From: Deinococcus metallilatus
GTDB lineage: Bacteria > Deinococcota > Deinococci > Deinococcales > Deinococcaceae
Assembly (NCBI RefSeq): GCF_004758605.1
Contig: NZ_CP038512.1
Coordinates: forward strand, 1 to 64,000
Direction: 5' to 3'
Length of the DNA: 64,000 bases
Shown piece by piece: positions 37,438-45,910 of the stretch. A model generated the notes under the pieces. That model made no database searches, was not told the DNA's origin, and saw only the letters and a program-made list of their open reading frames with translations. How positions within the stretch are numbered: the first letter of the stretch is position 1; each line of letters opens with the position of its first letter. Made by a program: the position numbers and the translations under genes.

Positions 37438-38861
37438 GGCGTCCTCCGGAAGTAGGCGCGCACCGTGTCACGGGCGGCGTCGGGAATGTGGTCGGGTGTG
37501 AGGGGCGGTTCGGGCTGGGCGGTCCAGGGACCGGCGGTGGCCGCGCCGGGGGCCGGTTCGGGCGGGGATGCCCCCGGTGCGGCCAGCACCCGCACCCGCT
37601 CGGCGTTCCGGGGATTCCCGGCCAGGAGCTGCTGCCGGTAGCGCACGGTGATGTCGGGCAGCCGCCCCGACCCCAGGCCCACGCTGCTGGTGCTGCCCGC
37701 CGCGCCGCCGCCGCTGTCGCTGGTGCCGCTCTGGGGGTGGCCTTCGGGGTCGGACGGCTTGCTGGCGCGCGGCGTCTGCCCCCGGTTCATGTCGTTGTTG
37801 GTGAGGCAGCCCTGCACGCAGCGGTCCCGGCCCTCGCTCTCCACGCCGCGCCCGCCGGACGCCTGCCGCAACTCGGGCGGGCCGCTGTTCTTCTGGTGTT
37901 GCGTCTGGCTGCCCGGCCCGCCGGGATCGTAGGGGGCGGCCGCCAGCGCGTCCGGGTTGCTGCGAAGCTCTTCCGGCGGGACATGGCCCCCCTCCCGCGA
38001 GCCGAAGGGCGTGTCCCGCGTGCTCCCTCCCCCCGGCCCCGCCGAGCCGGGCGAGCGGGCCTCCTCGACCAGAGAGGTCTGGGCCTCGCGGGGGCGGTCC
38101 AGGCCGGGCGCGCGACTCCGCGTGCCTGCCGCCCCACTGACTGCCACGCCGGGACGCTCCTTGCCCGCGTTGGCCTGTGCGGTGACCGCTGGCGTTTTCG
38201 GCTGCGTTCCCGTGGGAGGCGCCGCCGGGGAGGCGGGTGAGGGAGAGGGGGAGAGGGTCGCCGGGGCCACTTTTTCCCCGGCCGTGGCCCTGACTGGCTC
38301 CGGCGTGCGGAGAACCTCGGCGCGCGCTTCGGCAGGCGCGGCCAGCCGCACCGGGGCAGGCAGGGGAGGCAGCAGCCAGACGAGCAGGGCGAGCGCGGCC
38401 AGTCCGGCGGGAACGCGCGCCCAGGTGGGAGAGGGGGGAGGCACCACGTCCGCCGCCTGCCGGGGCCGCGCCGCTTCCTCCGCCTGCGCGCGGATGCGGG
38501 TGTGCAGGGCCACCTCCAGCGGGTCACCTGTCTGCCCAGGGAGGGTCAGGGCCGTGCCCAGCAGGTCGTGCAGCCCCAGTCGGCGGTCCGCGAGGCGGGC
38601 GGCCTCCTGCGGGCCAGGGGGCGTGGCCCGGACCTCCAGCCCCAGCGCCGTCAGCCCACCGAGCAGCCCGGCGAGGCCCGCGGTCAGCGCCGGGGATGGG
38701 GACGGCACCCCCAGCGGCGCGTGCAGCAGGTACGCCAGACCGCCCAGCGCCAGCGTGCCCAGGCCCACCGTCACCGCCCAGCCCAGCCGCCGCCAGCGCC
38801 GCCGCCCCGCCTCCCGGCGCTGCACGCCCCGCAGCAGCGTGGTCAGGGCCGGGCCGGTCAC
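37434..38861 (-). CDS. Membrane protein with Pro/Gly-rich extracytoplasmic region, unknown
   Basis: A 475-residue protein starting at GTG 38861 inside the end of the ABC permease gene (four-base overlap). Two N-terminal hydrophobic helices (about 22-42 and 47-68) and a third (about 120-140) are followed by a long low-complexity Pro/Ala/Gly/Ser region (about 150-385). Two cysteines lie in CVQGC (about 345). A short structured C-terminus (LPDITVRYRQQLLAGNP, then HIPDAARDTVRAYFRR) ends the protein. No known domain was recognised; position before MoxR suggests a membrane partner of the MoxR/VWA proteins, perhaps comparable to the poorly conserved Mxa membrane proteins. Confidence 0.7.
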   Translation of the reverse strand: MTGPALTTLLRGVQRREAGRRRWRRLGWAVTVGLGTLALGGLAYLLHAPLGVPSPSPALTAGLAGLLGGLTALGLEVRATPPGPQEAARLADRRLGLHDLLGTALTLPGQTGDPLEVALHTRIRAQAEEAARPRQAADVVPPPSPTWARVPAGLAALALLVWLLPPLPAPVRLAAPAEARAEVLRTPEPVRATAGEKVAPATLSPSPSPASPAAPPTGTQPKTPAVTAQANAGKERPGVAVSGAAGTRSRAPGLDRPREAQTSLVEEARSPGSAGPGGGSTRDTPFGSREGGHVPPEELRSNPDALAAAPYDPGGPGSQTQHQKNSGPPELRQASGGRGVESEGRDRCVQGCLTNNDMNRGQTPRASKPSDPEGHPQSGTSDSGGGAAGSTSSVGLGSGRLPDITVRYRQQLLAGNPRNAERVRVLAAPGASPPEPAPGAATAGPWTAQPEPPLTPDHIPDAARDTVRAYFRRTP

Positions 38862-39490
38862 GCGCCCCTCCCCAGGAAGGAGCGGCCCAGCACCGCCAGC
38901 AGGACCCGCCCCAGCAGCGCAAAGGCCAGCCACAGCAGCCCGGCGAGCAGCAGGTAGGCGGCCAGGTGATCGAACTGGGTGAACAGCGCGTAAAAGCGGA
39001 TCTTGGCCCCCAGCCCGTCCGTGCGTGCCAGCAGTTCGCCCGCCATCACCGCCAGAAAGCCGTACCACAGGGCGCGGCGCAGGTACGCCTCCCGCCGTTC
39101 CTCCAGCTTGCGGCGGCCCAGGGCGAACACCTGCACGGCGGTGGCGAGGGCGGCGACGCCGATGCCGGTCGTCTCGCGCACGCCCAGGGTCGGGATCAGG
39201 TTCAGGGCGACCAGGATCAGCACCCAGGGCACCGCCAGCAGCGCCAGCACCCAGGGCGTCAGCCACGCCTCCACGCGCGGGCTGCTCCGCATCAGCGCGG
39301 CGAGCAGCGTGCCTGCGGCCAGGCCCAGGCCCAGGGCGAGGCCCAGGCGCGCGGCAGTCACCCCCAGCGTCTGCACCATCACGCCACGCTCGTCCGCCAG
39401 CCAGCCGAGGTTCACCCCGGGCAGGACACCCTGCGCGGCGGCTCCCCCGGAGAGCAGGGCCAGCGGGAGCAGGGCGCGGAGGAGCTTCAT
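38858..39490 (-). CDS. ABC transporter permease, second (divergent copy)
   Basis: A 210-residue membrane protein with a cleavable-looking N-terminus (MKLLRALLPLALLSGGAAAQ) and at least five hydrophobic segments. The segment TLLAALMRSSPRVEAWLTPWVLALLAVPWVLILVALNLIPTLG resembles SsuC/TauC-type permeases, including the helix after the coupling loop, but the canonical EAA-type loop is weak. It overlaps the ATPase gene by four bases. It probably pairs with the permease at 40200-40994 or serves as a variant second subunit. Confidence 0.75.
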   Translation of the reverse strand: MKLLRALLPLALLSGGAAAQGVLPGVNLGWLADERGVMVQTLGVTAARLGLALGLGLAAGTLLAALMRSSPRVEAWLTPWVLALLAVPWVLILVALNLIPTLGVRETTGIGVAALATAVQVFALGRRKLEERREAYLRRALWYGFLAVMAGELLARTDGLGAKIRFYALFTQFDHLAAYLLLAGLLWLAFALLGRVLLAVLGRSFLGRGA

Positions 39491-40218
39491 ACCGGCACCC
39501 GCTCCCCGCCGAGCAACTGACGCACCTCGCGCACGGCGCGGGCGGCGGCGGGGTCGTCGGGGTCACGCGGGCGGGGCAGCGTGACCCGGACCTCGCCCCG
39601 GACGGCGGCGGGCGTTCCGGCCAGGGCCACCACCCGGTCGGCCAGGAAGACCGCCTCGGCGGGGTTGTGCGTCACCAGCAGCGTCGTGGGCCGCGTCTCA
39701 CGCAGCAGTCCGGCGAGTTCGGCGCGCAGTTCGCTGGCGGTCAGCTCGTCGAGGGCGCTGAAGGGCTCATCGAGCAGCAGCAGGTTCGGGCGCAGCAGCA
39801 GGGCGCGGGCGACGGCGGCCCGCTGCGCCATGCCCAGGGACAGCTCGCCCGGGTAGCGCCGCTCCTGCCCCCGCAGCCCCACCCGCGCCAGCTCCGCCGC
39901 GATGTGCCCGTGACGGTCGGGCGGACTGGTCAGGCGCAGATTGCCTTCCAATGTCAGCCAGGGCAGCAGGCGCGGTTCCTGAAACACGTACCCGGTGCGA
40001 ACCTCGCCGCCGAAGGTCACCTGCCCGGCCTGGGGAACCAGCAGCCCGGCGGCCAGGTGCAGCAGGGTCGTCTTGCCGCACCCGCTGCGGCCGATCACCG
40101 CCACGACCTCCCCGGGCGTCACGGTCAGCGTCAGCCCGGCCAGGACCGGCGGGGCCGCGCCGTAGCGCACCGTCACATCCCGGAAGTCGAGGCTGCCCGT
40201 CACCGGGACCTCCGCCAC
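39487..40218 (-). CDS. ABC transporter ATP-binding protein (SsuB/TauB-like)
   Basis: A 243-residue ATPase of a binding-protein-dependent importer. Walker A is VIGRSGCGKTTLL (about 42-54), the Q-loop is in YVFQEPRLLPWLT, the ABC signature reads LSLGMAQRAAVARALL (the usual LSGGMxQR, about 124), Walker B is LLLLDEPFSALD (about 144), and the H-loop is LLVTHNPAEAV (about 178). The type matches nitrate/sulfonate/taurine importers. It overlaps the permease gene by 19 bases. Confidence 0.92.
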   Translation of the reverse strand: MAEVPVTGSLDFRDVTVRYGAAPPVLAGLTLTVTPGEVVAVIGRSGCGKTTLLHLAAGLLVPQAGQVTFGGEVRTGYVFQEPRLLPWLTLEGNLRLTSPPDRHGHIAAELARVGLRGQERRYPGELSLGMAQRAAVARALLLRPNLLLLDEPFSALDELTASELRAELAGLLRETRPTTLLVTHNPAEAVFLADRVVALAGTPAAVRGEVRVTLPRPRDPDDPAAARAVREVRQLLGGERVPV

Positions 40219-40994
40219 GCGAACGCCCGCTCGCCCAGCGCGGCCAGGCCGTAGTCGATGGCCGACAGGATCAGCGTCATCACCAGCCCGTAGGCCAGGA
40301 TGCCGCGCATCTCGAACTGCTGGAAGTAGAAGGCGATCAGGTACCCCACGCCGCTGGTGCGCCCGAACACCTCACCGAACACCACCATCTTCCACGAGAG
40401 GCTCAGCGTGACCCGCGCCGCGCCCAGCAGCGACGGCCAGAGCTGCGGCAGCGTGACGTGGCGGAGAGTTTGCGCCGGGGAGACGCGGAAGGCGCGGGCC
40501 ATGTCCGCCAGTCGGGGGTCGAGCGCCCGCACCCCCTCGCGGACCTGCACCGCCACCGTGGGCAGCAGGATCAGCGTGATGGCCGCCACCAGCGCCCGTT
40601 CGTTGAGGCCGATCAGCAGGTACGCGGCCAGCAGGATCAGGATGCGCGGCACCGTCAGGCCCACCGCCAGCCAGGGGGCTGCCAGCGCCGCGAAGCGCGG
40701 GTGGGTGCCCAGCGCCCAGCCCAGCGGCGTGCCGATCAGCAGCGCCAGCGCGAAGGCCGACAGCACCCGCCAGAGGGTGATTCCCACATTCGTCCAGAGG
40801 GTGCCCCGCGCCGCCTCCCGCGCCAGGAACCGCAGCGTTTCAGCGGGACCGGGAAACACGTCCGCGCCCAGCAGCGCGCTCGCCAGCGGCCACGCCAGCA
40901 CGAGCAGCAGCAGGCCCGCCGCGGGCAGCACCCAGCGGCCCCACCCGGGCCGGACGGGGGGCGCGGCGCTCAGGCGGCGGGCCGTGCGCTGCAT
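40200..40994 (-). CDS. ABC transporter permease (SsuC/TauC-like)
   Basis: A 264-residue integral membrane protein with about six helices. The loop between helices contains DPRLADMARAFRVSPAQTLRHVTLPQLWPSL (about 155-185), the EAA-type contact for the ATPase, as in SsuC/TauC. The N-terminal AGLLLLVLAWPLASALLGADVFPGPAETLRFL is also typical of the family. It begins three bases after the binding-protein gene. Confidence 0.9.
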   Translation of the reverse strand: MQRTARRLSAAPPVRPGWGRWVLPAAGLLLLVLAWPLASALLGADVFPGPAETLRFLAREAARGTLWTNVGITLWRVLSAFALALLIGTPLGWALGTHPRFAALAAPWLAVGLTVPRILILLAAYLLIGLNERALVAAITLILLPTVAVQVREGVRALDPRLADMARAFRVSPAQTLRHVTLPQLWPSLLGAARVTLSLSWKMVVFGEVFGRTSGVGYLIAFYFQQFEMRGILAYGLVMTLILSAIDYGLAALGERAFAWRRSR

Positions 40995-40997
40995 CGC

Positions 40998-41993
40998 TCA
41001 GGGCCGGAAACGGGTGTTGAAGGCGCGGGTGTCCAGCCGGGTCAGGCCCACCACGTCCGGCCCGGCCACCTCGATCATCTTGCGGGTCAGCAGCAGCGTG
41101 TTGTTCAGGTCGGCCGAACTCCACCCTTTCGGGAGTCCGGCGGCCCACTGCGCGCGCAGGGCGGGGAGTTGCGCCCGGTCAGGGAGGTTGTAAAGACCTT
41201 CTTTCAGCATCGCGTCCCAGTACCCGTCGTCGCGTTTCATGCGGTCCTCGGCCAGCAAGGCGGCCTTCACGAACAGCCGCAGCGTCTCGGGGTCGGTGTC
41301 GTTGCGGGCGATCAGGTACAGCAGCGGCACGTTCGGCGCCAGGCCCAGGCCGCGCAGCAGGTCGGCGCTGGAAATCAGTTGCCGGTACTTGCCGGTGCTC
41401 ACCATCCGCGCGCCGTGGTGCCAGAAGGGAATCCCCGCCTGAATCTCGCCGCGCGTCATGAACTGCTCCATCAGCGGACTCGACACCGAGGCGACCTGGC
41501 TGGCCGTCTGGGGATCGAAGCCCGCCCTGGCGCGGGCGTAGGCGCGCAGGATCAGCAGCGTCTTGTCGGTGAGGCTGGTCGCGCCGATGGTCTTGCCCTT
41601 CAGGTCCGCGACGGTGCGGATGTCACTCGCGGCGGGCACGATTACGCCGCCCGTCAGCAGGCTGAAGGGATACACGGCCGTCACGTCGAAGCCCTTCTGG
41701 CGCAGCAGCGTGACCTCCAGAAAATCGTCCACCACGACCTGCGCGTCGCCCGAACGTAGCGCGACCCGTGTGGCGTCCTTGCTGGCGTAGGTCTTGGCGT
41801 TCACCTTGAGGCCCAGGTCGCGGTCGATGCCGAAATACCCGATGGCGTACGTGACCCAGGAGAGGGTGCCGCCCGCCTGAAGGCCCACGCTGATGCTGCG
41901 CTGCGCCTGCGCCTGCCCTGCCAGGAGCAGCGCCCCCGCCAGTGCCCACCGGGCCGCCGCTCCCCTGCCCCGCTGATCCCCTTGACGAGCCAC
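40998..41993 (-). CDS. ABC substrate-binding protein, NMT1/SsuA type
   Basis: A 331-residue periplasmic-type binding protein. The GTG at 41993 was chosen for its GGAGG site five bases upstream and because it gives a signal peptide (ARWALAGALLLAGQAQAQ). The mature part starts ISVGLQAGGTLSWVTYAIGYFGIDRDLGLKVNAKTY and contains VADLKGKTIGATSLTDK, both typical of the NMT1/THI5/SsuA family, which bind small organic or sulfonate ligands. The ligand is unknown. It is the first gene of the operon and is divergent from a GAF-domain regulator. Confidence 0.88.
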   Translation of the reverse strand: MARQGDQRGRGAAARWALAGALLLAGQAQAQRSISVGLQAGGTLSWVTYAIGYFGIDRDLGLKVNAKTYASKDATRVALRSGDAQVVVDDFLEVTLLRQKGFDVTAVYPFSLLTGGVIVPAASDIRTVADLKGKTIGATSLTDKTLLILRAYARARAGFDPQTASQVASVSSPLMEQFMTRGEIQAGIPFWHHGARMVSTGKYRQLISSADLLRGLGLAPNVPLLYLIARNDTDPETLRLFVKAALLAEDRMKRDDGYWDAMLKEGLYNLPDRAQLPALRAQWAAGLPKGWSSADLNNTLLLTRKMIEVAGPDVVGLTRLDTRAFNTRFRP

Positions 41994-42101
41994 ATCCACC
42001 TCCACGCGAGAATGGTGATGCTTTGCCCCCCGCACCCTGCGGCCCGGGCAGCCTGACGCTGTGACCTGGTTGGCTTCACGCTAGCCCCCGGCCCCCCCGC
42101 A

Positions 42102-42115
42102 TTGCAACTTTGCAA
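42102..42115. promoter_or_regulatory. Possible operator between the divergent importer operon and regulator
   Basis: Two copies of the self-complementary hexamer TTGCAA (42102-42107 and 42110-42115) are separated by two bases in the 246-bp divergent intergenic region. The motif could bind the adjacent regulator. No consensus is known; this is a visual pattern only. Confidence 0.3.
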
Positions 42116-42239
42116 GCTGCGTCGCAGACGGGGCCAACCTCTTTCCAACCTGCCCGGGGGGTGCTAGCTTGGATGGACCTTTCAATCTTCAGCGGTTTGG
42201 CGGTGGCAGTCGGCAGGCGTCTTGGGGCACAGGGGCAGC

Positions 42240-43433
42240 ATGGACGAACGGCTCATTCGGGAGCGGGAGCGGCTGGAACGCGCCTGGCAGCAGTACATCA
42301 CTTCGGGAGCGCGGGTCCCGGTGACCGAGGACCTGCTGGCCTCCTGGGCACGTTCGGCCCGGACGGTGCCGCCCGAACGGGTGTCCGCCCCGGTCGAGAA
42401 CGACGCCGACGTGCAGCACGCCTGGCGCGAATCGCGGCTGGAACACGCCAGCCGTCCGCTGCTGGCCGAACTGTCCGCCCTGGCCGAGGACGGCGACCTG
42501 ATCGTCGCCATCGCGGACGCGGGCGGGCAACTGCTGTGGACCAGCGGCAGCGACCGGATGCACCGCCTGGCGCGCGGCATCAACTTCGTGCCCGGCGGCC
42601 ACTGGGACGAATCCAGCGTCGGCACGAATGCCCTGGCGCTCGCCTTGCGGACCCGCCAGACGGTGCGCGTCTTCGCCGCCGAACATTACGTGCAGACGGT
42701 CCACGACTGGGTGTGCTACTCCTCCCCGATCCGTGACCCGCGCACCGGGGAGGTGCTGGGCGTGCTGGACTTCAGCACCACCTGGGAGCGCAGCACGCCG
42801 CTGGGGCTGACCAGCACCCGGCACTACGCCGGGCTGATCGAACAGGGCCTCGGCGCCGGGCAGGGCCGCAAGGAGGGCCTGACGCTGTACCTGTGCGGCC
42901 CGCCGCGCGTGACCCTGCACGGCCGACGCCTGCACCTGACGCCCCGGCAACATGAGCTGCTGGCGGTCCTGGCCCTCTGCCCCGGTGGGCTGACGCTCGA
43001 CGCCATGCACGCGCACGTCTACGGCGACCAGCCGGTCAGCCTCAGCACCCTCAAGTCCGAGATCAGCACCCTGCGGACCCTGCTGGGCGGGGGGATCGCC
43101 TCACGCCCCTACCGCCTGTCGCTCCCGGTGCAGTTCGACGGCGCCATCAGCGAGGCCGCGCTGCTGGCCGGGCAGCCGGGCCGGGCACTCGACGTGTACA
43201 ACGGCCCGCTGCTGCCGCACAGCGCCTCGCCGTTCCTCACGTACTGGCGCGAGTACCTGGACGCCGCGCTGCGCGAGGCCGTCTTCCGCTCGCGCGACCC
43301 CGAACTGCTGTGGCGCTACGCACTGCGCTTCGAGGACCCCGAACTGCTGCTGGAACTCGAAACTCTGCTCGCGGCGGGCGACCCCCGCCTCCCGCTGGTC
43401 CGCGCCCGCCGCGCCGCGCTGGGCGACCCGTGA
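42240..43433 (+). CDS. Transcriptional regulator: AcoR-type GAF head with winged-helix DNA-binding domain
   Basis: A 397-residue regulator. Residues about 1-215 resemble the sensory head of AcoR-type activators of acetoin/alcohol metabolism: LLASWARSARTVPPERVSAP, a GAF domain with GGHWDESSVGTNALALALRT, VFAAEHYVQTVHDWVCYSSPI and GEVLGVLDFST. The AAA+ sigma-54 domain of AcoR is absent. Instead a winged-helix-like domain follows (LHLTPRQHELLAVLALCPGGLTLDAMHAHVYGDQPVSLSTLKSEISTLRTLLGG, about 228-285), then a helical C-terminus. Its place between the importer operon and the alcohol dehydrogenase genes suggests control of both. Confidence 0.8.
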   Translation: MDERLIRERERLERAWQQYITSGARVPVTEDLLASWARSARTVPPERVSAPVENDADVQHAWRESRLEHASRPLLAELSALAEDGDLIVAIADAGGQLLWTSGSDRMHRLARGINFVPGGHWDESSVGTNALALALRTRQTVRVFAAEHYVQTVHDWVCYSSPIRDPRTGEVLGVLDFSTTWERSTPLGLTSTRHYAGLIEQGLGAGQGRKEGLTLYLCGPPRVTLHGRRLHLTPRQHELLAVLALCPGGLTLDAMHAHVYGDQPVSLSTLKSEISTLRTLLGGGIASRPYRLSLPVQFDGAISEAALLAGQPGRALDVYNGPLLPHSASPFLTYWREYLDAALREAVFRSRDPELLWRYALRFEDPELLLELETLLAAGDPRLPLVRARRAALGDP

Positions 43434-43448
43434 CGGAGACGCGATTTT

Positions 43449-43600
43449 TCTCCCTCTCCCCTTGCGGGAGAGGGGTGGCAGCCGCAGGCTGCCCTCCAGG
43501 CGCCGCCTCAAAAGTGGAGCCTGATTCTTCCCATTGGCCTCTGACGCCCGGCCCGTTCACCCCCACCCGGCCTCCCCCCTCAAGGGGGAGGAGCAAAAAG
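43449..43600 (+). repeat. Dispersed non-coding repeat, copy A
   Basis: This copy contains the palindromic block GGCAGCCGCAGGCTGCC, CCTCAAAAGTGGAGCCTGATT, CACCCCCACCCGGCCTC, and terminal inverted segments (CTCTCCCCTTGCGGGAGAGG at one end, CCCCTCAAGGGGGAGGAGCA at the other). Copy B at 54457-54665 is the same element in the opposite orientation, and a fragment lies at 16029-16085. It has no coding capacity that looks real. Confidence 0.75.
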
Positions 43601-43697
43601 CACGGTGGCGGGCTTTTTCGCCCGGCCCGCCAGGAGGAGGGGAGAGGTCTTCACCGGCCTGCGGTTTCCGGCTGTGCCCCGTCCCCCAGTGCCGCCT

Positions 43698-43703
43698 TAT
43701 GCT
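43698..43703 (+). promoter_or_regulatory. -10 box of the MFS gene
   Basis: TATGCT lies seven bases before the ATG at 43711, fixing that start over upstream in-frame candidates inside the repeat. Confidence 0.5.
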
Positions 43704-43710
43704 GCGCGGC

Positions 43711-44937
43711 ATGACCTCCTCCGTCCCTGAGGCAGCGGCTCCCGGCCGCTGGTCGGCGCTCACGCGGCTGGCCGTCGCGGTCGTCCTGGCGATGGCGCCC
43801 TGGTTCTCGGCGGCGGCGGTGCTGCCGCAACTGCGGGCGGCCTGGGGGCTGAGCGATACGGCGGCGGCGTGGCTGACGCTGGCCGTGCAGCTCGGCTTCG
43901 TGGTGGGCGCGGTGCTGAGCGCGGCCCTGAACTTGGCCGACCGGGTGCCGCCCCGGCGGCTGATCCTGGCGGGGGCGGTGCTGGCTGCTGCGGCGAACCT
44001 GGGGCTGCTGGTGGCGGGCGGTCCGGTTCTGGCGGGCCTGCTGCGCGCGCTCACGGGGGCGGCGCTGGCGCTGGTCTATCCCCCCGCCCTCAAGGCCATG
44101 TCGGCCTGGTTTCGCAGCGGGCGCGGCGTGGCGCTGGGCGTGATGGTCGGGGCACTCACGCTCGGCTCGGCGCTGCCGCATCTGGTGAACGGCCTGGGCG
44201 GCGCGAACTGGCGGACGGTGATCCTCACGACCAGCCTGCTCGCCGCGCTGGGTGGGGGCATCGCCTCCGGGGTGAGGGAAGGGCCGTACCGTTTTCCGCC
44301 CGCCGCCTTCCGGCCCGCGCAGGCGTGGCGCATCCTGACCGGGCGGGGCGTGGGGCTGGCCACGCTGGGCTACCTGGGGCACATGTGGGAGCTGTACGCG
44401 ATGTGGGCGTGGTTCGCGGCGTTCTTCACGGGCGTGCTGACCGCCCAGGGCCTGCCCGATCCGGCGCGTGGGGCCGCCTACGCGACCTTCGCGGTGGTGG
44501 GCGTGGGGGCGCTGGGCTGTTACGTGGGCGGCGTGCTGGGCGACCGCTGGGGCCGCACCCGGCTCACCGCGCTCGCGATGCTGCTCTCGGGCGGATGCGC
44601 GCTGGCCCTGGCGGCGTTGACACAGGCGGCCCCCCCCGCCGTGCTGGCCCTCAGCCTGCTGTGGGGCTTCTGGATCATCGCGGACTCCGCGCAGTTCTCG
44701 ACCATCGTGAGCGAGATCGCTGATCCCGCCTACGTCGGTACGGCGCTGACCGCGCAACTGGCCCTGGGCTTCACGCTGACGGCCGGGAGTATCGCCCTGG
44801 TGCCGGTGCTGGTGCGCGCCGGGGGCTGGCCGCTGGCCTTCACGGTGCTGGCCGTGGGGCCGCTGCTGGGGGCCGCCGCGATGCGCCTGCTGGCCCGGAC
44901 CCCCGAGGCGGCCCACATCGCCGGTGGGCGCGGCTGA
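43711..44937 (+). CDS. MFS transporter
   Basis: A 408-residue major facilitator superfamily carrier with about twelve hydrophobic helices in two halves. The loop between helices 2 and 3 (NLADRVPPRRLIL, about 75-87) and its counterpart in the second half (GVLGDRWGRTRLTAL, about 273-287) carry the MFS D-R-x-G/P-R-R motif. It resembles cyanate/nitrate-type or sugar-type MFS proteins only loosely. The substrate is unknown. It is next to the alcohol dehydrogenase cluster and could carry a substrate or product. Confidence 0.85.
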   Translation: MTSSVPEAAAPGRWSALTRLAVAVVLAMAPWFSAAAVLPQLRAAWGLSDTAAAWLTLAVQLGFVVGAVLSAALNLADRVPPRRLILAGAVLAAAANLGLLVAGGPVLAGLLRALTGAALALVYPPALKAMSAWFRSGRGVALGVMVGALTLGSALPHLVNGLGGANWRTVILTTSLLAALGGGIASGVREGPYRFPPAAFRPAQAWRILTGRGVGLATLGYLGHMWELYAMWAWFAAFFTGVLTAQGLPDPARGAAYATFAVVGVGALGCYVGGVLGDRWGRTRLTALAMLLSGGCALALAALTQAAPPAVLALSLLWGFWIIADSAQFSTIVSEIADPAYVGTALTAQLALGFTLTAGSIALVPVLVRAGGWPLAFTVLAVGPLLGAAAMRLLARTPEAAHIAGGRG

Positions 44938-45049
44938 GGGCCAACCCTCCCCACCAACCTTTCCCCAACCCCGCGGTCCGTACACTGGACGGGATCAGAC
45001 AACCCGCTCCGCTCAGCCAGGCCGTTCCCCTTTTCCCGCCCGCCTGCGT

Positions 45050-45078
45050 TTGACACCGCTCCCCGGAGTTTCTATGTT
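45050..45078 (+). promoter_or_regulatory. Strong predicted promoter of the Rieske/PQQ dehydrogenase genes
   Basis: TTGACA (45050-45055) and TATGTT (45073-45078) are spaced by exactly 17 bases. This is the best -35/-10 pair in the window. The transcript would have a leader of about 130 bases before the Rieske ATG. The remainder of this 279-bp gap shows no other clear element. Confidence 0.7.
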
Positions 45079-45216
45079 GGAGGTCCACCCGAATCTCAGC
45101 CGCTCCGCCCGCCGCCCCACCCGGGGGTGCCCCGGAGCTGTCCTGCTCCCGCGTTTGCCGCTTTGCACCTGCGTGCCGGTCCGCCCGGCGCTGCCCCTGC
45201 CCCGGAGGACCTCTGC

Positions 45217-45807
45217 ATGACCGAGAAGCCCATCACGGCCAGCCCCATGACGGAGATGCCCAGCCGCCGCAGCTTTATCAAACTGGTCGCCGTGACCGGG
45301 GCGGCCGTCACGCTCGGCGGGCGTGTCGCCGCGCAGACCGCGAGCAGCCCGGCCAAAAGCGGCGACCTGCTGGTCTACCAGGATGGCCCCCAGAAGGGCC
45401 AGGTCGTGAAGGTGGCCGACCTGAAGGAAGGCGCAGCGGTCTGGGCGCAGGCCGTGGACCCCGCCACCAAGAAACCCCGGGACGCCATGAAGTCCGGCGT
45501 CGTCATCGTGCGGCTCAAGCCGTCCGAGATCAAGGCGAGCAGCCAGAAGAACGCGGTGAACGGGGTGGTCGCCTACTCCAGCGTCTGCACCCACCAGGGC
45601 TGCCCGGCCAAGGAGATCGGCTCGATCGGACAGGGCAAGGGCAACATCATCTGTACCTGCCACGGCAGCATCTACGATCCCCGGGACAACGCCACCGTCC
45701 TGGGTGGCCCGGCGCCCCGCCGCCTCCCGGCCCTGCCGCTGAAGACCGACGCGGCGGGCGAGCTGGTCGCGGCGGGCGAATTCACCGGCAAGATCGGCCC
45801 CAAGTAA
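45217..45807 (+). CDS. Tat-exported Rieske [2Fe-2S] protein
   Basis: A 196-residue protein with a twin-arginine signal (SRRSFIKLVAVTGAAVTLGG, about 16-35) and a Rieske fold. The two cluster-binding loops are CTHQGC (about 127-132) and CTCHGS (about 148-153), supplying two Cys and two His. It is related to the Rieske subunits of bc-type complexes but stands alone here, directly before the PQQ dehydrogenase and behind a strong promoter. It may carry electrons from the quinoprotein to the respiratory chain, in place of the cytochrome c used elsewhere. The ATG follows a GGAGGAC site. Confidence 0.9.
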   Translation: MTEKPITASPMTEMPSRRSFIKLVAVTGAAVTLGGRVAAQTASSPAKSGDLLVYQDGPQKGQVVKVADLKEGAAVWAQAVDPATKKPRDAMKSGVVIVRLKPSEIKASSQKNAVNGVVAYSSVCTHQGCPAKEIGSIGQGKGNIICTCHGSIYDPRDNATVLGGPAPRRLPALPLKTDAAGELVAAGEFTGKIGPK

Positions 45808-45910
45808 CGCCGGTTTCAGTCAGACCCGTTCCCGAGGAGCGTCCGTTCACAGCGGTCCATGCGGCGCAGTTTCCGTCCACCATTCACTTCTGTTCGCAAG
45901 GGGAGGCAGT

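Larger units (their letters stand above)
43434..43710. other. Intergenic spacer dominated by a dispersed repeat
   Basis: Most of this 277-bp gap is repeat copy A (43449-43600). The last part holds the TATGCT -10 box (43698-43703) of the following leaderless MFS gene. Confidence 0.6.

Noticed and set aside
45074..45220. Upstream ORF ending over the Rieske start codon
   Set aside because: Its ATG overlaps the -10 box, so it lies before the expected transcription start, and the composition looks random; the TGA/ATG overlap is probably chance.
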